Shown here: piece after piece, positions 8,291-17,434 of the stretch | How positions within the stretch are numbered: position 1 is the first letter of the stretch | Layout of the letters: each line of letters begins with the position of its first letter | Source of the DNA: CAYSUS01 sp964434165 | GTDB taxonomy: Bacteria; Planctomycetota; Planctomycetia; Pirellulales; Thermoguttaceae | Direction: 5' to 3' | DNA length: 64,000 nucleotides | Assembly (NCBI GenBank): GCA_964434165.1 | Contig: CAYSUS010000002.1 | Coordinates: forward strand, 1-64,000 | The notes under the pieces: model-generated | What the model was told of the DNA's origin: nothing | What the model saw: the letters and a program-made list of their open reading frames with translations, nothing else | The model's database searches: none | Position numbers and translations under genes: made by a program

Positions 8291-10136
8291 TCACAGCAAC
8301 TGCCCGTTCCATCGCACGAACGCCTCCANNNNNNNNNNCCGTGTTGCGGTTGCGGTCCTCGGCCCGCTGCCAGAACTCGCGGGGATCGTCCGGGCCGGGG
8401 AACAGGGCCGAGTCCTTCTGCGATTCGTGTCGGAAGATGGCCTCCTTCTTTACCTGCAAGTCGCTGGGGCTCAGCGGCACGGCGATCTCGATGTGGTGCA
8501 ACGGCCATTCCTGCCAGGCCCCGCGGTACAGAAGCACCTCGGGCCGGGAGCCGCGGGCCCGCTCGATCTCCGCCAGGGCCTGGAAGATGATCTGCGCGCA
8601 CACGCGGTGCGTGCCGTGCGGATCGGAGAGGTCGCCGGCCACGTACACTTGGCGCGGACCCACCTCCTCGATCCTCTCGCGCACGATCCGCACGTCCTCG
8701 TCGGTGGGCGGATTCTTCGCCACCTGCCCCGTGCGGTAGAAGGGCAGGTCGAGGAAGTGCAAATGCTCCTCCTTGCATCCGCACACGCCGGCCGCGGCCT
8801 TGGCCTCGCTCCAGCGGATCAACTCCTTGATGCCCAGCACCTCGGGGGCGTCGGGATCGCCGGGCGTCTTGCCGCCGAGCGCCCCCACCACCAGCGACTC
8901 CAGGACGGGCGACTTCTCCGCGTCGATCTCGAAGCGGCGGTTCAGCTCGGTCACCAGGTCGGCGATCCGCCGGGCGTCGTGGTCGAACACGGCGATGTTG
9001 CCGCTGGTCATGTAGGCCACGTGGACTTCCAGATCGTCCTCGTTCAGGCGGATCAGCGTGCCGCCCATGCTGATCACGTCGTCGTCGGGATGCGGGCTGA
9101 AGCAGAGCACGCGGCCCGGCTCGCGCCCCGCGGGATGATAGTCGATGGTGTCCATCATCCACTTGAACACGCGGTGCGCCAGGCGCGAGGCGGGGCCGTG
9201 GTGCCGCAGGAGCTGATGCAGGTCGTGGTCGCGGAAGTCGCGGGCTTCGAGCTTGAGCAACGCCTTGCCCGTCTGCTGGCAAAGCCAAAGCACGGCCCGC
9301 TTGAGCAGCTCGTCGGTCCACTCGATGTTGCCCAGCACCCAGGGCGTGGCCACGCCGGTCAGCTCGGCCGCGGCGGCCTCGTCCACCAGGCACGAGACGT
9401 TGCGGTGCTCCTGCAACTGGCTGGCCGGCACGCGATCGGTGATCGGCCCCTCGAGGGCCTCGCGGATGATCCGCGCCTTGTTCTCGCCGAAGGCCAGAAG
9501 CACGATCTCGCGGGCCTCGAGGATCGTGCCGATGCCCATCGTGATCGCCTGGGTGGGGACGTGCTCTTCCTGGAAGAAGTCGGCCGCCGCGTCCTTGCGC
9601 GTGACCGGGTCGAGCGTCACCAGGCGCGTGCGGCTGTGGCGGATGCTGAACGGCTCGTTGAACCCGATGTGTCCGTTGCGCCCGATGCCGAGGAGCTGGA
9701 AGTCGATGCCCCCGGCGCGGCGGATGGCCTCCTCGTAGTCGCGGCAGTGCTCCTCCAGGTCGTCCAGCGAGACCGAGCCGTCGGGGATGTGGATGTTCTG
9801 CGGCGGGATGTTCACGTGCTTGAAGAGATGCTCGTGCATCCAGCGGTGATAGCTCTGAAGCCGGTCCGCGCTGAGGCCGTAGTACTCATCGAGGTTGAAG
9901 GTGACCACGCGCGAAAGGTCGAGCCCCTCGTCGCGGTGCATGCGGATCAACTCGCGGTAGACGGAGACCGGGCTGCTTCCCGTGGCCAGCCCGAGCACGG
10001 CGTTGCGGCCGTACGAGTTGCGCTCGCGGACCGTGTTGGCAACTAGTTGGGCCACGTGCCGGCCCACGTCGCCGGGCGACTCGAACACGTAGCAGGGGAC
10101 CTTGGTGCCGGGGCAGGGACGTGCGGTGGGGGACAT
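8291..10136 (-). CDS. nagB: Glucosamine-6-phosphate deaminase fused to PIG-L deacetylase domain (interrupted by assembly gap)
   Basis: The N-terminal half (about 1-270) is NagB-like: LGLATGSSPVSVYREL, VTFNLDEYYGL and GIGRNGHIGFNEP bind sugar phosphate and hold the catalytic acid. The C-terminal half (about 335-600) is a PIG-L/LmbE zinc deacetylase with FSPHPDDDVISMGG and SDPHGTHRVC. The fusion suggests GlcNAc-6-P or a related amino sugar as substrate. The frame enters the N gap after FWQRAEDRNRNT. Beyond the gap, the minus strand reads EAFVRWNGQLL then TGA (8293-8291), a plausible family C-terminus in a different apparent frame. The gap length is therefore wrong and a few residues are missing. 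Confidence 0.93.
8329..8338. other. Assembly gap of ten Ns
   Basis: Ten undetermined bases within the 3' end of the nagB/PIG-L gene. The coding frame on either side is consistent only if the true gap is not exactly ten bases. Confidence 0.99.
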
Positions 10137-10236
10137 GGTCTGGCTGAGGGTCCGTGGCTATCCAGTGCGGTGGTCTGGGGGGCGGGTTTCCGTGGCGGGC
10201 CGCCGCGCGGCGGAAGGGGCATTATACGGCCGGCGC

Positions 10237-11376
10237 TCACCCCGTGACGACCAGGTTGCTGCGGTGGACCGCTTCCTCGTAGGGGCACTGGCCGAGCGCC
10301 TCGGCGATCTCGCTGCTGCGCAGGCCCTTGATCCTCTGGAGCTCCTCGGAGCTGTAGTTGGTCAGGCCCCGGGCGAACTCGCGCCCGGCCGCGTCGCGCA
10401 GCGCGACCACGTCGCCGCGCACGAAGTGCCCGAGCACGTCGATCACGCCGATCGCCAGCAGGCTCCGGCCCTGGCACTCCACCGCCCGGCACGCCCCCGG
10501 ATCGAGCACCAGATGGCCCCGCGGCTGCACGGCATAGCCGATCCAGCGCTTGCGGGCGGTGACCAGCGAGCCCTGGGCGAGGATCAGCGTGCCGGCGGGC
10601 TCGCCGCTGAGGATTCTTCGCAGCACGCCGGGGGAGCGGCCGCCGGCCACGATGACGTTCTCGCCGGCGGCCGTGGCCTGGCGCGCGGCCTGGAGCTTGC
10701 TCGCCATGCCGCCCTTGCCCGGCCCGCCGGCCCGGTCGCGGACCAGGTCGAACACCGGGGCGTCGAGCCGCTCGACCAGCGGGATGAGCCTGGCGCCTTC
10801 CTGCCGGGGATCGCCGTCGTAGAGCCCCTCGACGTCGGAGAGCAGGACCAGAAGCGGCGCCCGGAGCAGGTTCGTGACGATGGCCGCCAGTCGGTCGTTG
10901 TCGCCGAAGGTGGTCTGCAGTTCCTCGACGCTGACCGTGTCGTTCTCGTTGATGATCGGCACGGCCCCGTACTCGAAAAGCGTCAGCAGGGTGTTCCGCG
11001 CGTTGAGGTACCGGGTGCGATGCTCCAGGTCCTCGGCGGTGAGAAGGACCTGCGCGGCATGGTGCCCGTGCGCGCGCAGGGCCCGCTCGTAGGCCTCGAC
11101 CAGCACGCTCTGCCCCACCGCGGCCACGGCCTGAAGCTGGGCCAGGTCGGCCGGACGCCGGGTCAGTCCGAGCCGTCCCATGCCCGCCCCCACGGCCCCG
11201 GAGCTGACCAGGGCCACCTTGCGCCCCGTGCTCAGCACGTAGCTGATCTCCTCGGCGAGCCGGGTCACCCGCTCCTCGTCCAGGCGGCCATCGGGCCGCG
11301 TCAGCACGCGGGTGCCCACCTTGACCACCATCGCGGTGGCCGTGGCCGCGATCTCCTGGCGCAACAGGTCGGTCAT
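10237..11376 (-). CDS. proB: Glutamate 5-kinase
   Basis: First step of proline synthesis, phosphorylating glutamate to glutamyl-5-phosphate. The 379-residue protein has the amino-acid kinase fold at about 1-255 (VVKVGTRVLTRPDGRL, VSSGAVGAGMGRLGL, PIINENDTVSVEEL, GKGGMASKLQAARQA). A C-terminal PUA domain covers about 275-360 (AVQPRGHLVLDPGA, DVVALRDAAGREFARGLTNY). Length and order match two-domain ProB. proA is not adjacent. It is divergent from purF and follows the nagB start at a distance of 100 bases on the same strand. Confidence 0.96.
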   Translation of the reverse strand: MTDLLRQEIAATATAMVVKVGTRVLTRPDGRLDEERVTRLAEEISYVLSTGRKVALVSSGAVGAGMGRLGLTRRPADLAQLQAVAAVGQSVLVEAYERALRAHGHHAAQVLLTAEDLEHRTRYLNARNTLLTLFEYGAVPIINENDTVSVEELQTTFGDNDRLAAIVTNLLRAPLLVLLSDVEGLYDGDPRQEGARLIPLVERLDAPVFDLVRDRAGGPGKGGMASKLQAARQATAAGENVIVAGGRSPGVLRRILSGEPAGTLILAQGSLVTARKRWIGYAVQPRGHLVLDPGACRAVECQGRSLLAIGVIDVLGHFVRGDVVALRDAAGREFARGLTNYSSEELQRIKGLRSSEIAEALGQCPYEEAVHRSNLVVTG

Positions 11377-11516
11377 CGAGGCATTCCCGGCGGAAACAGC
11401 AGGCTCCTGACGCGCGGCGGCGGCGGCGCGCCCGACGACCGCCGTCCGATCCTTCAGAACCCTTTAGCATAGTTCGGGTTGGAGCCGGCAGAAAGGCCCC
11501 GCCCCGGCCCGCGCGG

Positions 11517-11545
11517 TTGTGGAACGGCCCCCGCCGCGCTAGAAT
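11517..11545 (+). promoter_or_regulatory. Candidate promoter for purF
   Basis: TTGTGG (11517-11522) and TAGAAT (11540-11545) are spaced by 17 bases. They would give a leader of about 110 bases before the purF ATG. No recognisable purine riboswitch was seen in that leader. Confidence 0.45.
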
Positions 11546-11664
11546 GGCGCAGTTGGCATACGGCAGGCCGCGCAGCGGGAACGCCGGCAGGGCGCGACCC
11601 GGCCCATTCCCTCCAGGCGATCATTCTGATTGGTGGCCTACACCCCTCGGCGAGAAGGCCTTCG

Positions 11665-13242
11665 ATGAGCGAAATGCGGGACGAATGCGGCATCGCCGCC
11701 GTCTATCACCTCCCTGGGGACGACCGTAGCCGCCTCTGTCCGGAACAGGGGCCCGAGGAGGTCTCCAGGCTGCTCCCGAGGATGCTGCTGGACGTGCAGA
11801 ACCGGGGGCAGTTGGCCGCGGGGATCACCTCCTACAACCCCGCGCGGCGGCAGTTGATCGACACCCATAAGGACGTGGGCACGGTCAGCGAGGTCTTCCG
11901 CATGAACCACCGGGGCAAGTTCGACAGCCTGATGACGCAGTACGCGGGCACGGCGGCCATCGGGCACGTCCGCTACGCCACCTGCGGCCAGGACGACCGC
12001 GGCTTCGCCCAGCCCTTCGAGCGCCACCACATCAAGAAGCACAAGTGGTTCAGCTTTGCTTTCAACGGCCAGTTGACCAACTTCCAGGATCTGAAGTCCG
12101 AGCTTCTGGCCGACGAGGACTGCTACCTCGCCCGCGAGTCGGACACCGAGATCATCATGCACCTGTTCTGCAAGGCGCTCCAGCCGAACGACCCGCCCAC
12201 CCTGGTGGACGTGATGCGCCAGATCTCGGAGCGGATCGACGGGGCCTACAGCCTGGTGCTGCTCGACGCCTTGGGCGACATGCTGGTCGCCCGCGACCCG
12301 CTGGGCATCAAGCCGCTGGCCTACGCCATCGAGGGGCCGCTGTTCGCCGCGGCCAGCGAGAGCGTGGCCCTGTTGAACCTTGGCTTCCGCCCGGAGAGCA
12401 TCAAGTCGCTCCTTCCCGGCCAGATGGTGACGATCACCAAGGGGAAACTCGAGGTGCAGCGGTTTTCGCGCGGATGGCGGCGCGCGCATTGCTTCTTCGA
12501 GTGGGTCTACTTCTCGAACGTGGCGAGCACGATTGACGGGCGGAGCGTGTACCTGGCGCGCAAGGCCCTGGGCGAGGAGCTGGCGCGGCTGGAAGACGTG
12601 CCTGTCGACGAGGACACCGTGGTCGTGCCGGTGCCCGACACGAGCAAGGCCGCGGCCGACGCCATGGCCTACCGGTTGCGCGTCCCCAGCGTCGAGGGGC
12701 TGATACGCAACCGCTACAGCGGCCGGACGTTCATCGAGGGGCGCGACCGGCGCAAGGCCAAGGCCCAGACCAAGTACACGCCGCTCCGCGAGGTGCTCGA
12801 GGGCAAGCGGGTGCTGTTGGTCGAGGACTCGATCGTCCGCTCCACGACGATGAAAGTGCTCATCGAGCGGATTCGCGACCTGGGCAAGCCGCGCCAGATC
12901 CACGTGCGCGTGGCCTGCCCTCCGATTATCGCCCCCTGCTTCTACGGCATCGACATGTCCACGGTGAGCGAGCTGTTCGCGCCCCGATTCCTGAAGGGCG
13001 AACCGCTCACCGACGAGGTCCAGCGCCAGATGGCCGAGGCCCTCGGCGCGGACTCGCTCCGCTATCTGCCGGTCGAGTCGGTGGCCCGGGCGATCGGCCT
13101 GGACGCCGACCAGCTCTGCCAGGCATGCATCACGGGCGAATACCCGACCGCCTGGGGCCAGCGCCTCGCCCAGGTCGCGATGGAGAACCACCGCGAAGGC
13201 ATCCAGGGCCGGACCTACGAGACCGCCCCCTGCCCGCGGTGA
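11665..13242 (+). CDS. purF: Amidophosphoribosyltransferase
   Basis: Commits PRPP to purine synthesis by transferring ammonia from glutamine. The 525-residue protein starts MSEMRDECGIAAVYH. Cys8 is the expected N-terminal nucleophile after removal of a short propeptide. The glutaminase part includes GHVRYATCGQDD. The phosphoribosyltransferase part has VLLVEDSIVRSTTMK, the PRPP loop. Cysteines in AHCFFEWVYFS, VACPPIIAPCFYG and LCQACITG fit the iron-sulfur ligands of the Bacillus-type enzyme. The start at 11665 was chosen by this propeptide geometry. The protein is somewhat longer than typical PurF (about 470-505). Confidence 0.95.
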   Translation: MSEMRDECGIAAVYHLPGDDRSRLCPEQGPEEVSRLLPRMLLDVQNRGQLAAGITSYNPARRQLIDTHKDVGTVSEVFRMNHRGKFDSLMTQYAGTAAIGHVRYATCGQDDRGFAQPFERHHIKKHKWFSFAFNGQLTNFQDLKSELLADEDCYLARESDTEIIMHLFCKALQPNDPPTLVDVMRQISERIDGAYSLVLLDALGDMLVARDPLGIKPLAYAIEGPLFAAASESVALLNLGFRPESIKSLLPGQMVTITKGKLEVQRFSRGWRRAHCFFEWVYFSNVASTIDGRSVYLARKALGEELARLEDVPVDEDTVVVPVPDTSKAAADAMAYRLRVPSVEGLIRNRYSGRTFIEGRDRRKAKAQTKYTPLREVLEGKRVLLVEDSIVRSTTMKVLIERIRDLGKPRQIHVRVACPPIIAPCFYGIDMSTVSELFAPRFLKGEPLTDEVQRQMAEALGADSLRYLPVESVARAIGLDADQLCQACITGEYPTAWGQRLAQVAMENHREGIQGRTYETAPCPR

Positions 13243-13423
13243 GGGGCAAGGCAATCCGAGCCGGGCCGTAACGGCCCGGAGAAGGAGGGTTTGGGTGCCC
13301 TGGCCGACAACGCCCGGCTCGCACGGGACGGTGTCCGACGAGCGGCTGTGGGCCCGTTCTCAGGAATCCCTCGCCCATCCGAATCTCAAGAGCATTTTCT
13401 TACCAGTTCCGGAGACCACGCCG

Positions 13424-14386
13424 ATGACACGCAAGAATGATGGACGCGCCCTCACCCGCCGGACTTTCCTCGCCGCAGGCACCGCCGGGGCGGCCGCGGC
13501 CGCGGTGACGACCGCCGGCGCCGCTGATGCTGAGCCTGGGGCCCAGGACGCCGTCGTCCGCCCGCCCCAGGACAAGCGCATCCTCCTCTCCTGCAAGCTG
13601 GGCATGATCACCCGGGAGTCCGGCGGCAAGAAGCTCTCGCTGGCCGAGCGATTGAGCTTGGCCGCCGAGGCGGGCTTCGACGGCGTCGATCTCGACCAGG
13701 CCGCCGAGTACACGCCCCAGGAGGCCCGCCAGGCCGTGCAGAAATCGGGCGTGTTCGTCCACAACGCCATCAACCACGCCCACTGGAAGCAGCGCCTCAC
13801 CAGCCCCAACGAGGAAGAGCGGGCCCAGGGCAGGGCGAACATCGAGCACTGCATGCGGGTCTCGCACGCGGCAGGCGGGTGCGGCGTGCTGATCGTGGTC
13901 GGCCGCGGCGGCGACGGCCCGGCCGAGGTGATCGAGGAGCGATGCCGCGAGGAGATCAAGAAGCTGATCCCGCTGGCCGCGGCCCTGGGCCAGCCGATCC
14001 TCATCGAGAACGTGTGGAACCAAATGTTCTACGACCACGACGCCCCGCCCGAGCAGCCGGCCGAGAAGTTCGTCAAGTTCGTCGATAGTTTCAACAGCCC
14101 GTGGGTGGGTATGTACTACGACATCGGCAACCACTGGAAGTACGGCCGGCCAGGCGAGTGGATCCGCGCCTTCGGCTACCGCTGCGTCAAGCTCGACGTG
14201 AAGGGCTTCAGCCGCCAGCAGGACAAGTTCACCGACATCGGCGAGGGCGACCTGCCCTGGGACGAGGTCCGCAAGGCCTTGGGCGAGATCGGCTTTGCCG
14301 GCTGGACCACCGCCGAGGTGGGCGGCGGCGACCTGGAGCGACTTACCCTGGTGCGCAAGCAGATGCAGAAGGCGTTCGGGCTGTAG
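13424..14386 (+). CDS. Tat-exported sugar phosphate isomerase/epimerase-like TIM-barrel protein
   Basis: 320 residues, starting with a twin-arginine-type leader (ALTRRTFLAAGTAGAAAAAV) and followed by an AP-endonuclease-2/xylose-isomerase-like barrel. Supporting segments are LAERLSLAAEAGFDGVDLD, ILIENVWNQMFYD (metal-ligand glutamate), WVGMYYDIGNHWKYG and CVKLDVKGFS. These match the hydroxypyruvate-isomerase-like family. The ATG at 13424 directly precedes the leader. The substrate is unknown; exported relatives are usually annotated only as sugar phosphate isomerase/epimerase. It is convergent with the DUF1559 gene. Confidence 0.88.
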   Translation: MTRKNDGRALTRRTFLAAGTAGAAAAAVTTAGAADAEPGAQDAVVRPPQDKRILLSCKLGMITRESGGKKLSLAERLSLAAEAGFDGVDLDQAAEYTPQEARQAVQKSGVFVHNAINHAHWKQRLTSPNEEERAQGRANIEHCMRVSHAAGGCGVLIVVGRGGDGPAEVIEERCREEIKKLIPLAAALGQPILIENVWNQMFYDHDAPPEQPAEKFVKFVDSFNSPWVGMYYDIGNHWKYGRPGEWIRAFGYRCVKLDVKGFSRQQDKFTDIGEGDLPWDEVRKALGEIGFAGWTTAEVGGGDLERLTLVRKQMQKAFGL

Positions 14387-14522
14387 CGCGAGCTGGGGTC
14401 CGGGCGAGAGCGCTGCACTGGAATCGCGTCCACTACCCGGGCGTCGCTGGCTCCGTCCGCGGCGTGCCGCTCCGTGAGTTCTCCGCGCCTCCGTGGTGCT
14501 TCCTTTCCCCCCGGCGGCCGCA

Positions 14523-17060
14523 CTACGGCGCCGACGGAACGAGCTCTTCCTCGACCGCCCCCTCCCCGGCCTCTTCCTTCTCCATGACCTTGCGGATGTC
14601 GTCCTCCAGGCGGTCGGCGCTCCGGGACGAGCCTCCTTCCAGCTCCTCGACGTCCACGATCTCGCCGCCGGCGCGCGTGAACACGGCCTTGAGCGCTTCG
14701 GGCGGCGCCTTCTTCGAGAGCAGGCTCACGGAGCCGTCGCAGAACACGGCCAGGAAACCGCGCCGCCGCAGCCCGACGAGCCCGGCCAAGGGGTCTTTCT
14801 CGTCGGGCGCGAAGTCCGCGGGCTTGGTCCACGGCACCGCCTTCTCGTCCGCCACCTCGACGACCATCGCGGTATGGGACGTCCCGTCCAGGATCTCGGA
14901 AATGGCAGACGACTCCTTGGGCGAGAGGGCCAGTCCCTCGCCGGCCACGGCCAGGTAGTTGGTCTTGCCGTCGGCGGCCGCCTTGCTGCCCGGGGCGCGA
15001 TAGACGGAAGGCATCTTGGCCAGCAGCTTCTTGTTGTGCTCGCTGTCCCACGGCTCGCCGAAGCGGTACTCCTCGTACAGCGCGGCCTCCTCGATGAACG
15101 GAAGCACGCGCACCCGCCAGCTCACTGGCGGCTGGCCCTCCTTCATGGGCGCGGCCGCGGCCGGGAATCCGCGGTACGAGTCGTGGTAGTTGTGCATGGC
15201 CAGCCCGATCTGCTTGAGGTTGTTGATCGAGAGGTTCTGCGGGCTGGGAAGCTCGTCGAACCGCAGCGACTCGGCCATGGCGGCCACGGCGACCACGGGC
15301 ATGGCGGCCACGCCGCCGCCACCGATGGGCAGCGTCTGGCGCGACTCCATGAGCACGCCGTCCTCCGTGCGGCGGAGCGTCGAAGTGCCCGGCCTCATGT
15401 GCCGGACCATCGAGGATGCGGAGGGGAGAATGGAGACATCCAAGTCGATCCCCTCGCGGGCCAGCTCCGCCAGCATGAACGTGCCGAACATCTGGACGAA
15501 CGGATACAGCGTCTTGAAGCTCTCCGCCGTGTCCTGGTAGCTCAGCATGACCGGGGCCGGGTCCAGGGCCGCCAGCGCGGCCGCGGCCGGCAGATCGGCG
15601 ATGGTCCCGCCGGGCGAGCCCGCCGCGCGCCAGCGAAGGTGGGACTTGATGCCCTGCGGGTACGAGGCGAAGACGAATTGCTCGTCCAGAATGCACCAGG
15701 CCGGGCAGAACGGGCCGCTGCCGAATCCCAGCGGCTTGACGTAGTACACCGTCTCTCCGGCGAACTCGAACTGGCCGATCGTCGCCCGGCGGAAGTAGAA
15801 CTCGTCGGGATCGATCTCCCTCTCGGCGGCGCGGAACAGGCGCACGAGGATCGCGTTGGCCTTGCGCAGGGCCGCGACGTCGCGCACGTCGGCCACGGTC
15901 ACCAGGTTGGTGAAGAACATCCCGTCGTCCGGCGAAGTGTAGAACCGCCACGTGTCGCCCAGCGCGGCGAGCACGTCGCGGCGCGGGGAGAACCCGAGCT
16001 CGGCTTCGATTTCGCGGAAGCCGTCCTCGATCTCGGCACGCACGTCGGGATCGACCTTCTCCGCCGCCTCGAGCACCGCGTCGAGCACCGCGGCCGGATC
16101 GAGCCGCGCCGCCATCACCTGGGAGGCGCCGCGGGGCACGACGGCCAGGTCCTCGACGGAAAGCGGCCTGGCCGACATCAGCTTCCACGCGCCCTCCGGC
16201 GGACCGTCGAAGGTGATCAGCGTGCGGCTCAGGCAGTCCTTGCCGTCCAGGCCGGTGACGACCGCCAGCGTTTGGACGTTCTCCAGGCCCAGGGCCGCGA
16301 TCGCGCTTCGGGCTTCCGAGCCGCCCAGTCCCCCGGCCATCTTCAGAATCCGCCCCAGGTCGGCGTAGGCGAGGCTCGCCGGGCGCTCCACCGGGAACCG
16401 CTTGCGCAGATCGGCAAGCCACGCCGGGGCCTCGGAGGTCATGCGGCCGACGATCCTGTCGGCCTCACCGCGCCCCACGCCGACCACAAGGTATCCGTTC
16501 TTCAGGCCCCATTCGACGGTCGGGGCGCCGGTCGGGGCGGGCAGCGCGGTCCAGCCGCCGCGCGACTCGAGTGGCGCACCCGCCAAGGCCATCTTCTGAA
16601 TCGCCTGGATGCGCCGCTCGATCTCGGCGGCCCGTTCGCCCAGGCTCACCACGGCGCCGCCGGTGACCTGCGGCCCGCTGGGACCGATCGCGAACTGCGT
16701 GAGGAACATGGCCGTGGGGCTGGTGAGCACGGACTCGGCCACTTCGGCCACATCGCGGATCGCCTGGGCCTCCTTGCCGCCGCCCGCCTCCCTGGTCAGC
16801 GAAGCGATCACGCGCTGCTTCACCTCGCGCACGAGCATCTGCACTTCCGGCTCGGCCAAGAGCCGTTCGGTGTGGTTGGCGCTCTGCGGGTCGGGCGCGG
16901 CCACGCCCGACCAGGTGAAGTAGGCGAGACACTCCTCGGGGGCCACCTGGGCGAGGACCGGGTCGAGCTCGGCCGGCGGCAGCCCCAGCGGCAGCCCCCC
17001 GCCGAAACCCATCAGGAAGATCATCATCAGTTCCATGGGACCCATACTTGCCATGATCAT
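14523..17060 (-). CDS. Large protein with C-terminal DUF1559-type domain
   Basis: 845 residues. A short hydrophobic start (MELMMIFLMGFGGGLPLG) is followed by a region of about 550 residues without a recognised family. The DUF1559 hallmark then appears: SINNLKQIGLAMHNYHDSY, YRGFP, VLPFIEEAALYEEYRF, and TSHTAMVVEVADEKAVPWTKP near residues 570-760. Most planctomycete DUF1559 proteins begin with a type IV pilin-like methylation signal; here the domain is placed at the C-terminus of a much larger protein. The final CDGSVSLLSKK corresponds to the usual DGSV ending. Probably exported or membrane-bound; function unknown. Confidence 0.88.
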   Translation of the reverse strand: MIMASMGPMELMMIFLMGFGGGLPLGLPPAELDPVLAQVAPEECLAYFTWSGVAAPDPQSANHTERLLAEPEVQMLVREVKQRVIASLTREAGGGKEAQAIRDVAEVAESVLTSPTAMFLTQFAIGPSGPQVTGGAVVSLGERAAEIERRIQAIQKMALAGAPLESRGGWTALPAPTGAPTVEWGLKNGYLVVGVGRGEADRIVGRMTSEAPAWLADLRKRFPVERPASLAYADLGRILKMAGGLGGSEARSAIAALGLENVQTLAVVTGLDGKDCLSRTLITFDGPPEGAWKLMSARPLSVEDLAVVPRGASQVMAARLDPAAVLDAVLEAAEKVDPDVRAEIEDGFREIEAELGFSPRRDVLAALGDTWRFYTSPDDGMFFTNLVTVADVRDVAALRKANAILVRLFRAAEREIDPDEFYFRRATIGQFEFAGETVYYVKPLGFGSGPFCPAWCILDEQFVFASYPQGIKSHLRWRAAGSPGGTIADLPAAAALAALDPAPVMLSYQDTAESFKTLYPFVQMFGTFMLAELAREGIDLDVSILPSASSMVRHMRPGTSTLRRTEDGVLMESRQTLPIGGGGVAAMPVVAVAAMAESLRFDELPSPQNLSINNLKQIGLAMHNYHDSYRGFPAAAAPMKEGQPPVSWRVRVLPFIEEAALYEEYRFGEPWDSEHNKKLLAKMPSVYRAPGSKAAADGKTNYLAVAGEGLALSPKESSAISEILDGTSHTAMVVEVADEKAVPWTKPADFAPDEKDPLAGLVGLRRRGFLAVFCDGSVSLLSKKAPPEALKAVFTRAGGEIVDVEELEGGSSRSADRLEDDIRKVMEKEEAGEGAVEEELVPSAP

Positions 17061-17434
17061 CTGCTCCAGGACGAGAGAGGAGAAGGCAGTGCGTGCGACG
17101 CATCCGGCGGCCCGCAGGGATAGGTCATAAGGCGCGGCGGGCCCGGCGAAGCGCGCGGGCCAGAATGTGCCAGGGGACCTGCGAGGGATTCCATCATAGT
17201 CCCGCCCCAGCGCGGGTCAATCTCCCCCTGGTTGGCCGAAGCCGGCGCTCGGCTTTTCGGCCGGTTCGCCGGTCCGGGTCCGCAGGAAACCCAGCGAGGT
17301 CGCCTGCCGCTCGACGGCCCACACTTGTCCGGAGGGGCCTTCCCTGGCTCAGCGCGAGACGCCGCCTCCCGCCAGATAGCGGTGCACGGTCCTGGGAGGG
17401 GAAAGGGGTCGGCACCCGTTTCCCGGAATCACGC
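17061..17434. other. Intergenic region with palindrome
   Basis: No gene is supported in these 374 bases. 17399-17424 is a near-palindrome (GGGAAA...TTTCCC with inner GGGT/ACCC). It lies just after the stop of the upstream Gfo/Idh/MocA gene and could end its transcript. Several GC-rich hairpins lie near 17235-17280. Confidence 0.5.

Noticed and set aside
11546..11664. Purine riboswitch or tRNA-like element in the purF leader
   Set aside because: No conserved riboswitch core, cloverleaf or T-loop sequence could be found.
14493..17123. 876-codon plus-strand frame opposite the DUF1559 gene
   Set aside because: Antisense shadow rich in Arg/Gly/His; the minus-strand protein has clear DUF1559 blocks.
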